Assembly: GCA_015686845.1 (NCBI GenBank)
Contig: JADPRS010000001.1
Span: 1 to 64,000 of the forward strand
DNA from: Lutibacter sp. B2
Lineage (GTDB): Bacteria > Bacillota > Clostridia > Peptostreptococcales > Thermotaleaceae
DNA length: 64,000 nucleotides
Reading direction: 5' to 3'
The position numbers and the translations under genes were made by a program. Position 1 is the stretch's first letter. The number at the start of each line of letters is the position of its first letter. Below are positions 34,088 to 40,927 of the stretch, one piece after another. Under the pieces are notes generated by a model. That model saw nothing but the letters and a program-made list of their open reading frames with translations. It made no database searches and was not told the DNA's origin.

Positions 34088-37000
34088 TTAATTCCACTGT
34101 AACTCTAATTCATTTAATTTATTTATTTGTTCTTCTGATAATTTGTTTTTTCTAGCCTTTTGACTAGCCACCCAACTTCCTAAGCCATTATTCTTTGGTA
34201 CATTACACTGTCCATGTTCTTCTTTATATTTTTTTAATTCATCAAATCTTTTATTCCATCTAGTAAGTCCTGGATTCCAATCAAATTTCATACTATTTAA
34301 TTCCTCAACTTGCTCCTTAGAAAGCTTATCTCTATTACGCCTTATTTTCGCAACCCATCCACCTAATTTAACATTACATTTATATCTTTGAGGTACATTA
34401 CAATCTCCATTTTGTTTATAATATTGTTTTAACTCTTCAATTTTTTCATCCCAAATTATCTTTTTTTCAAGTGTCCACACAAATCCAATACTATTTAGTA
34501 GGTCTACTTGTTCTTCTGTAAGTTTTTTTATATTTTCCCTTAATTCTCTAACCCATAAATATAATAGAATATTTTTTTTACGTACATTTTTATCCAAAGA
34601 TATCTCAATATTATCACTTACTTTTTTATATTGTTTTAGTTCAAAAAACTTTTTCATCCATGCAGTTTTTTGTGGGTCCCAATCAAAACCTATTTCATCT
34701 AACTTATTTATTATTTCATTCGATAAAAATTCTTTATATTTCCTTAACCTATTAACCCATTCATATAGTTTATAATTTTCTTTATTTGATATCCTAATAT
34801 GATTATTTCTTTCTTGGTGTATAAGTAATTTTAAATAGCCTTCATCCCAATATGTCAATATCCTATTTATCTCTTCATTAACTTCAAAGTCCCACTCAAT
34901 ATTAAGTTCATTTAATAGCTCTAATTTTATTTTATCTAAATTGCCTTTATTTATCTTTTGGTTTTTCAACCATTTCGCTAAACCTTTAAATTCTTCATCA
35001 ATATTTTCCACTTTACAATGCCCATTAACTTCTTTAAATTTTTTCAGCATTTCGTACTTTTCTTTCCATCGTTTAAAACTTTTATCCCAAATAAAACCTA
35101 TATGATTTAACTTATCAATTTGTTCTTTTGTTAATTTATTTCTACTTTGCCTCTGTATATGTATCCAATTTGCAAGGGGTTTATTTTTATCATATCTAGT
35201 AGGAACATCGCAATGTCCATGTTCTTCTTTAAATTCAACCAATTCCGTAAACATTCTATCCCATCTTTCCTTTTTATTATCCCATACAAACCCTAAATCA
35301 TTTAACTTTCTTATCTGTTCATTAGTTAACAACTTTTTATCAGTCCTCATATAATGTACCCAATTTCCCAACAATTTATTATCCTCCCATGAACGTGGTA
35401 CATTACAATGTCCATACTGTTTCTTATATTGCTTTAATTCTTCATATCTTTGTTTCCATATATACTCTTGTGGATTCCATATAAACTCTAATTCTTCGAG
35501 CATTTTAGCTTGTTCTTCTGTACATCTGTAACTTCTTCTTCTTAAACCAGCACACCACTTACCTAGTGATTTGTAGTTGCTGTCATTCTGCGGAACATTA
35601 CAATGTCCAAACTCTTGCTTAAATACTTTGAGTTCATCAATTCTCTTATTACAAATTGCATCAAGTGTACTCCACTCAAAGTCTAATTTCTCTAATTTTG
35701 TTTTTCTCTCATTAGAAAGTACTTTTTTACTACTTCTTTGAACCCTGACCCATTTCGCCAAATCACTATCTTTCCAATCAGGTGGTACCAAACAATGTCC
35801 ATATACTTCTTTAAATACTACTAATTTTCTATATTGAATCTCCCAATTATTAATTCTCTCATCAATGTCATTCAACATTTTAACTATTGCTTTAGTTTCA
35901 TCAATCACTGTAATTTGTATATCTTCTTCATTTAATCCTAGATTTTTCAACTTTCTATTTTCTTTGTTACTGGCATCTTCTAAATCTTTTATGAAATCCT
36001 TAGCTCTAATATTTCTAAAATTATTTACAAAATCAAATATTATAGGTCTATCTTCATTACCCACTTGAATACATCTACCTATTTGTTGATAAAAGACTGT
36101 GGGTGATTGTGTAGGTCTTAACAGAATTACTCCTGTCACATCTTGTATGTGCAACCCTTCATTCAACATGTCTATGCAAAATAACAAATAAATTGTATTT
36201 GTATTATTCCCTTTTTTAAATTCCTCAAGGTTTGCTCCACTTTCGGATTCACTACTAAAAACTCTATATTTTTTTCTTTTTTTCCCTAACTTAGCTTTTT
36301 GAAACCAACTTTCTACAACCCATTCCATTTCATCAAGTTGTTCTTCATTCTTACAAAAGACAATAAATTTATTCAATTCATTAGTTGTATATTTTTTTAT
36401 AATTTTATGTATGCCATTAGTTTTCTCCCACTCTAATTTATAGTTATGAATCTGCTTTTTTATTGTCTCTTTGTTCTTATCATTTTCTCTAGCGTTTTCA
36501 ATCTTATTGTATAAACAATCTATCTCTTCATCTAAAGTATATAAAGCTGCAATATACATAGGCATCGGGAGAATTTTTTTAATAATGGCTTCTGCTAAAC
36601 TTAAATTACTTACACTTTTACCTTCAAATAATTCATCCCTCATATCTCTAGAACCATCTAAGTATCTAACTGGAGTAGCTGTAGTCCCTAATATATAAGC
36701 CTCCTTATAAGAATCTAATATATTATTTACTCCTCTCCCCCATTCCTCTGCACCACATCTATGAAACTCATCTAATATAATCAAAGAAACATTTAATTCT
36801 TTTATTTCATCATTTGTTAAACGCATTGCTTTTGAATATGTCATAAAAATAGTATTATCTCTAGTCCACCCTATTCTTTTTTTTGTTTGGTTTAATATGT
36901 ATTTAGAAGGTGCTAATATAAGTTTTATCTTAGTCATGAACTTAGAGAATACTTTTGCTATTATATATGTTTTTCCTGTTCCTGTAGCTTGAACAACTGC

Positions 37001-37546
37001 AACTTTTTTTGTTCTTTTCCATTCTTCTAAGATATCATCATATGAACTCTTGTTATGAGCATACAATTCTATATCTGGCCCTTTTTTATTGTTTGGATCA
37101 TAATTTTCAATTAGTGTATTTATATGTGTCCAGTCTTCAAGAAGAATATTGAATTTTCTTAATTTATTAGCTTCATTAACAAACCCATTGATTGATACAA
37201 GTTTGTATTGATTGCAATTATACTTTAGGCTTGCTTCTTCTCTAAATTTAATTAATTCTATCCTTGTATTATCAAAAGAAAGTGGGTTTCTTTGATTTTT
37301 AGCTTGAACAATAAACATAACTTTGCTTGGGTTTTCAGGATGATATAGTAAAATGTCAGCTCCCATATCATTTTTACCACCTACTCTACTAGCAATCCAC
37401 CCATTTCCATTGTATAATTCTTTTAAATATTGTTCAAAAACTACACCTTTTTCATTAATAGGTAAATTCTCAAGAAAACTTTTGATTTCTAAAAAACTTC
37501 TACTCATAGTTAGATCTATTAATTTCTCATAATAAGCTTTATTCAT
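34088..37546 (-). CDS. Mrr-like nuclease / SF2 helicase / helicase-associated-repeat fusion
   Basis: 1,152 residues. The N-terminus is a restriction-endonuclease-like domain with Glu39, GAD (Asp64) and QAK (Gln81, Lys83), a PD-(D/E)xK arrangement as in Mrr. An SF2 helicase follows: ATGTGKT (186-192), LDEFHRC (258-264), LGTTATP, and QQIGRC (motif VI). From about 565 to the end run nine helicase-associated (HA) repeats of ~63 residues with the pattern GHCNVP...LG.WV..R...L...Q...L...GF.W. Repeats 5-7 are the most diverged. It sits alone with its own promoter between the direct repeats, so it is probably cargo. A role in recognising and cutting foreign DNA is plausible; no known named defence system is recognised. 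Confidence 0.9.
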   Translation of the reverse strand: MNKAYYEKLIDLTMSRSFLEIKSFLENLPINEKGVVFEQYLKELYNGNGWIASRVGGKNDMGADILLYHPENPSKVMFIVQAKNQRNPLSFDNTRIELIKFREEASLKYNCNQYKLVSINGFVNEANKLRKFNILLEDWTHINTLIENYDPNNKKGPDIELYAHNKSSYDDILEEWKRTKKVAVVQATGTGKTYIIAKVFSKFMTKIKLILAPSKYILNQTKKRIGWTRDNTIFMTYSKAMRLTNDEIKELNVSLIILDEFHRCGAEEWGRGVNNILDSYKEAYILGTTATPVRYLDGSRDMRDELFEGKSVSNLSLAEAIIKKILPMPMYIAALYTLDEEIDCLYNKIENARENDKNKETIKKQIHNYKLEWEKTNGIHKIIKKYTTNELNKFIVFCKNEEQLDEMEWVVESWFQKAKLGKKRKKYRVFSSESESGANLEEFKKGNNTNTIYLLFCIDMLNEGLHIQDVTGVILLRPTQSPTVFYQQIGRCIQVGNEDRPIIFDFVNNFRNIRAKDFIKDLEDASNKENRKLKNLGLNEEDIQITVIDETKAIVKMLNDIDERINNWEIQYRKLVVFKEVYGHCLVPPDWKDSDLAKWVRVQRSSKKVLSNERKTKLEKLDFEWSTLDAICNKRIDELKVFKQEFGHCNVPQNDSNYKSLGKWCAGLRRRSYRCTEEQAKMLEELEFIWNPQEYIWKQRYEELKQYKKQYGHCNVPRSWEDNKLLGNWVHYMRTDKKLLTNEQIRKLNDLGFVWDNKKERWDRMFTELVEFKEEHGHCDVPTRYDKNKPLANWIHIQRQSRNKLTKEQIDKLNHIGFIWDKSFKRWKEKYEMLKKFKEVNGHCKVENIDEEFKGLAKWLKNQKINKGNLDKIKLELLNELNIEWDFEVNEEINRILTYWDEGYLKLLIHQERNNHIRISNKENYKLYEWVNRLRKYKEFLSNEIINKLDEIGFDWDPQKTAWMKKFFELKQYKKVSDNIEISLDKNVRKKNILLYLWVRELRENIKKLTEEQVDLLNSIGFVWTLEKKIIWDEKIEELKQYYKQNGDCNVPQRYKCNVKLGGWVAKIRRNRDKLSKEQVEELNSMKFDWNPGLTRWNKRFDELKKYKEEHGQCNVPKNNGLGSWVASQKARKNKLSEEQINKLNELELQWN

Positions 37547-37610
37547 ATAATCACCTACAATTTATAATTTGTAATTAATTCCATATACATTATACCTCAC
37601 AATGGTAAGC

Positions 37611-37638
37611 ATTATAAGACATGGAACTACTATGTCAA
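37611..37638 (-). promoter_or_regulatory. Promoter of the nuclease-helicase gene
   Basis: Minus strand TTGACA (37633-37638), 16-bp spacer, TATAAT (37611-37616), about 65 nt before the ATG. The rest of 37547-37764 shows no gene. Confidence 0.75.
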
Positions 37639-37764
37639 AATGTAATATTCGTACTTACATCTAATTTTAGTATCCATGCCTAATATTATAAATATTATTG
37701 AATTTTACTTTATAGGTCCCATAAATATTAACCTGTATTAAAATCATAATGAGATGTAACTTAA

Positions 37765-37992
37765 TTATATATTTAAATTTTCATATAAATTATTAATTTC
37801 ATCTTGTCTTATCCCTAAATATCTTCGTGTAACTTCAAGGTTGTAATGATTTAATGTATCCATAATTAAAGCTGGACTATATCCATTTATCCAAACATTC
37901 CACCCCCAGATTTTACGCAAGCTATGCGTATTAATATTTTCTTCTATTCCTACTGCTACTGCGGCATTTTTAAGAATTTGTGTTGCTCTCGA
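37765..37992 (-). pseudogene. C-terminal remnant of a tyrosine recombinase (integrase)
   Basis: About 76 codons with the end of a phage-type integrase: NTHSLRK (His-x-x-Arg of the active site), ALIMDTLNHYN (second His) and TRRYLGI (catalytic Tyr), then a typical LGI.QDEI..LY tail. A TAA lies in frame just upstream and no start codon is available; the core-binding domain and the first catalytic Arg are gone. It is probably the element's former integrase. The adjoining 38001-38340 holds nothing I recognise. Confidence 0.85.
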
Positions 37993-38362
37993 TTATATTA
38001 CAAGGGACAGTTTATTAAAATTTAAAGAATAAAAACATTCCTTAATCTCACTAATTTTTTTGATTTCATTTTATATAATTCGCATAAGTTTATCCTAATA
38101 CTAAATTTTAAATAACACAAATAATCTGCATTTAAACTTAAACCCAGATTTTGGTCTTATGATAATATGTTTTTATATAATGCTTTAATTATCCCACAAG
38201 AATGGCTTTTTAATCTTTTTTATCATGCCCTGATAATTTACAAAACCGCCTATCACATACAAACTCGTTACCAAAATTGTTTGTTGAATATATTATGAAA
38301 CTGAATATTTTTCTTCTAACAACATAAATTAATACCAGAACATACGTTTAGGAGGTCTATTT

Positions 38363-38770
38363 ATGTCACCAGAAGAAAAAGCATATATTGCTGGGATTAT
38401 TGACGGAGAAGGTAGTATTATGCTTATTAAATTCCATAAAAATCAATTCCCTTCTCCTTGCGTCACTATTGCTTCAACTTCTATAGAATTATTAGAATGG
38501 ATAAAAGAAAAAAGTTGTGTTGGTCATATTAAATCTAAGAAGAATTACAATCCAAATAAACATAAAGATTCTTACACCTATTTAACTAAATATAGAGATG
38601 CTATATTTCTATTAAAAGAAATAGAAGCTTATCTTGTTATTATTGAAAAGAAATTAAAGGCTCAAATGATTCTTAACGAATATCATCTTGTAACACCTAG
38701 AAATGGAAGGTATTCTAAAGAATTACTTAAAGCAAAAGAAGACTTTTATAATAGATTTATATCTATATAA
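38363..38770 (+). CDS. LAGLIDADG homing endonuclease (single motif)
   Basis: 135 residues with one LAGLIDADG motif, AYIAGIIDGEGSI (7-19), so it should act as a homodimer. AGGAGG is 9 nt before the ATG. The gene converges on the tmRNA gene: its stop is 45 nt from the tmRNA 3' end, with the shared terminator palindrome between. It lies outside, not inside, the group I intron. It may promote spread of the intron or of the whole locus by cutting an intron-less tmRNA gene. Regulatory or DNA-binding roles are also known for this fold. A truncated second copy is at 33700-33864. Confidence 0.88.
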   Translation: MSPEEKAYIAGIIDGEGSIMLIKFHKNQFPSPCVTIASTSIELLEWIKEKSCVGHIKSKKNYNPNKHKDSYTYLTKYRDAIFLLKEIEAYLVIIEKKLKAQMILNEYHLVTPRNGRYSKELLKAKEDFYNRFISI

Positions 38771-38827
38771 ATAAAAATGGTTACACTTGAATTCAAGTGT
38801 AACCATTTTTGTAATTGGTGGAAGCGA
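38631..38827 (+). repeat. Right copy of the 197-bp direct repeat
   Basis: Counterpart of 33725-33921. It contains the last third of the intact LAGLIDADG gene, the tmRNA terminator and the functional tmRNA 3' end (TCGCTTCCACCA as complement at 38816-38827). Confidence 0.88.
38777..38810 (-). terminator. tmRNA terminator
   Basis: AAAATGGTTACACTTGAATTCAAGTGTAACCATTTTTATT on the minus strand: a 24-nt perfect palindrome with extended A/T arms, 6 nt past the tmRNA CCA end. On the plus strand it can also end the LAGLIDADG transcript. Confidence 0.88.
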
Positions 38828-39429
38828 GGGGACACATATTCCATTATTTCTAATGGTGCTGACTATATCTTGCAGTTAATTACTTAACTGCTCTGGCGTA
38901 TTATAGAAGTCTTAATATAGTTTATAACTTCCATCCTAGTACATCCCATTAGGATGCCTATAAGTCGATACAGAGCTGTTGGATTACTCCACATACTCCT
39001 CGGCATTGCCGTCGTCTTTACGTTACGGTTTCACCGATCAAGCCAGATTTTCACTTGCAGTTCACACTACAAGGCGACTCTTTTTGAATCGAACCCCTGT
39101 CCGAAAGTCCTTTACCAATAGATTCTCCGAGTGCAGTCATTGTTTTAATTCTCGTCATCACAATCGCCCAATGACAGGCTACTGATCAGACCAGCCTTAA
39201 TTAGTCAGCTTTTAGGTCAAGGCATCCCTAAAGCAGTTCCCCACCTTAATGACGTTCTGATCCTACGCCGTGGGAAGCATAGGGAGAACGAGCAACTATA
39301 TTAAGCTGCTAAAACGAAATTATCGTCTGCGTTTATGTTTAGTTCCTCAGTTTTTTAAGGCGGACCCCAAGGAAAAACCTCCACTCGCTACTATGGGCTC
39401 CAAACCCCCGTCGAGACCTTTACGCCCCC
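38816..39429 (-). ncRNA. ssrA: tmRNA (SsrA), interrupted by a group I intron
   Basis: The 5' end GGGGGCGTAAAGGTCTCGAC is the canonical tmRNA start. The tag frame at 39301-39330 encodes ADDNFVLAA and then TAA. The 3' end is CGCTTCC-A-CCA, pairing with GGGGGCG through two G-U pairs. The T-arm is split: exon 1 is 39088-39429 (342 nt, ending GGGGTTCGAT) and exon 2 is 38816-38832 (17 nt, starting TCCCC). Joined, they give a perfect AGGGG-TTCGATT-CCCCT T-arm and a mature RNA of about 359 nt. tmRNA with SmpB rescues stalled ribosomes and tags the nascent chain for proteolysis. It lies 16 nt after smpB with no convincing promoter of its own, so it is probably processed from the smpB transcript. Confidence 0.95.
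38833..39087 (-). ncRNA. Group I intron in the tmRNA T-loop
   Basis: 255 nt without an ORF. The 5' exon ends CGAU, which pairs with intron GUCG 11 nt into the intron, giving P1 with the required U-G at the splice site. The intron ends in G directly before UCCCC. The conserved S element AAGATATAGTC (P7 3' strand) is the complement of 38861-38871 and is followed by a P9-like hairpin CCATTAGAAATAATGG (38841-38856). Removing it restores an intact T-arm. Intron borders fixed by these criteria should be accurate to a base. Self-splicing is inferred. Confidence 0.9.
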
Positions 39430-39445
39430 ATGTATATGCAAAAAT

Positions 39446-39913
39446 CTAATGAGATTTTTGTTTTCCTCTAAATTCTTGTTCGATACGACGTTGAGCATCT
39501 TTCTTCGCTATATCTTGTCTCTTATCATAAAGTTTCTTTCCTTTTGCCACTGCAATCTCTACCTTTACCAATCCTCTAGGGTTAAGATAAATTTTAAGAG
39601 GTACTAATGTTAGTCCTTCCAGTGTTGTATAACCTATTAATTTACTGATTTCTTTTTTATGAAGCAAAAGTTTTCGTGTTCTTATAGGATCTACATTGAA
39701 AATATTCCCTTGCTCATATGGGCTTATATGCATTTGATGAACAAACATTTCTCCATCATCAATTTGTGCATAGCTTTCTTTTAAATTTACTTTCCCTGCT
39801 CTAATAGACTTTACTTCTGTACCTGTTAAAACCATTCCAGCTTCATAGGTTTCTTCTATAAAGTAATCATGTCTAGCTTTTTTATTGTTTGCAATTAGTT
39901 TGCCTACTCCCAT
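39446..39913 (-). CDS. smpB: SsrA-binding protein SmpB
   Basis: 155 residues. Conserved segments: [31 protein letters not shown] and the C-terminal [25 protein letters not shown] tail, which enters the ribosomal decoding centre and mRNA path. It binds the tRNA-like domain of tmRNA, whose gene starts 16 nt downstream. A small perfect hairpin (AAAAATCT/AGATTTTT, 39440-39459) spans the smpB stop and may separate or guide processing of the two products. Confidence 0.97.
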   Translation of the reverse strand: MGVGKLIANNKKARHDYFIEETYEAGMVLTGTEVKSIRAGKVNLKESYAQIDDGEMFVHQMHISPYEQGNIFNVDPIRTRKLLLHKKEISKLIGYTTLEGLTLVPLKIYLNPRGLVKVEIAVAKGKKLYDKRQDIAKKDAQRRIEQEFRGKQKSH

Positions 39914-40041
39914 ACCAACACCTACTTCAAAAAATAATCAATATTAAGTTTCGTACTTCATCTTATCATAATAATAGGATTATGTCAAACATTCAAGTTC
40001 TCATTACTTTATATATTATCCCCAAATATATTTGCTCCATA

Positions 40042-40860
40042 CTACAAAACAAATTTTCTTAGTGCCTTTTCTACTCCATCTTCATTATTAGTAGCAGTTA
40101 TATAATCTGCATTTTGCTTTACTATGTCCTCTGCATTATCCATAGCTACACCCATTCCAGCATAGTTTAACATACTAATATCATTCTCATTATCTCCAAA
40201 ACAAATAATCTCTTCCTGTTGTACATTTAATAATTTTTCTAATTCCTTAATTGCACTTGCTTTTGATACACCCTTGTTCATGATTTCTATATTATTATGC
40301 CAAGATTTACAACATTCAATAGACGATATTTTTTCTACTTCTTTTCTCATTTTCATGAGCATTTCAGGATCTTCACTAATCATTTGTATTTTATAGATAG
40401 GTTCTTTGCTATTTTTAATATGCGCATAAGCATCTTCGACTAATTGAATTTTTATCTGATCTTCTTCATTTAGTGTTTTATTCCATTCAGAATAAAATAC
40501 AGAACTATATTCTAATTCTTCAGTATAAAATGTATCTCCTGAATAGTAATGAAAATATATTTGGTTCTTTTTAGCAATCTCAACTACTTTTAGGCAATCT
40601 TCTTTTTTAATATGACTTTCATATAGAACTTCATCCGTCTTCATATTTCTAATCATTGCCCCATTACATGCTATAATAGGCGTTAAAATTTCTAAATGTT
40701 TTGCATATACTCTTGCTGAAGTATAAATTCTTCCTGTAGCAATGGCTACATGAACGCCTTTTTCTACACACTCTTTTAATGCTGCTTTATTTTTTTCTGA
40801 TACTTCATGATTGCTATTTAGTAAAGTTCCATCCATATCACTTACTACTAATTTATACAC
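40042..40860 (-). CDS. Cof-type HAD hydrolase
   Basis: 272 residues from a GTG start with AGGGG 8 nt upstream (an earlier in-frame GTG overlaps that site). HAD motifs: VSDMDGTLL (nucleophile Asp and acid/base Asp), a lysine region, and CFGDNENDISML (motif IV). The C2-type cap identifies the Cof/YidA subfamily, which dephosphorylates sugar phosphates, FMN or similar small molecules. The substrate is unknown. It lies between rnr and smpB. Confidence 0.92.
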   Translation of the reverse strand: MYKLVVSDMDGTLLNSNHEVSEKNKAALKECVEKGVHVAIATGRIYTSARVYAKHLEILTPIIACNGAMIRNMKTDEVLYESHIKKEDCLKVVEIAKKNQIYFHYYSGDTFYTEELEYSSVFYSEWNKTLNEEDQIKIQLVEDAYAHIKNSKEPIYKIQMISEDPEMLMKMRKEVEKISSIECCKSWHNNIEIMNKGVSKASAIKELEKLLNVQQEEIICFGDNENDISMLNYAGMGVAMDNAEDIVKQNADYITATNNEDGVEKALRKFVL

Positions 40861-40887
40861 GGTAACCACCCCTATTATTTTTTACAA

Positions 40888-40921
40888 GAAAAAGAAGACT
40901 AAAATTTCCATCTTCTTTTTC
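40888..40921 (-). terminator. Terminator after rnr
   Basis: Minus-strand stem GAAAAAGAAGA/TCTTCTTTTTC with an 11-12-nt loop between rnr and the HAD gene. Confidence 0.65.
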
Positions 40922-40927
40922 ATTTTA

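Larger units (their letters stand above)
33725..38832. mobile_element. Decayed integrative element in the 3' end of tmRNA
   Basis: Two 197-bp direct repeats 4,906 bp apart each end in a tmRNA 3' terminus. Between them are a tyrosine recombinase remnant, a nuclease-helicase cargo gene, and an intact LAGLIDADG gene at the tmRNA-proximal end. tmRNA 3' ends are well-known integration targets. The element is no longer autonomous because only ~76 residues of the integrase remain. Exact recombination points are inferred, not observed. Confidence 0.72.

Noticed and set aside
34088-36000. Periodic repeats that might suggest a CRISPR array or minisatellite
   Set aside because: The period (about 190 nt) reflects protein repeats in frame with strong codon-level divergence; there are no short identical repeats with unique spacers.
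38979-39185. Plus-strand 68-codon frame
   Set aside because: It is antisense to tmRNA exon 1 and the intron; the RNA gene explains the sequence.
39430-39446. Dedicated tmRNA promoter
   Set aside because: Only 16 nt separate smpB and ssrA; a TATACA is too close to the 5' end and no -35 element fits, so processing from the smpB transcript is preferred.
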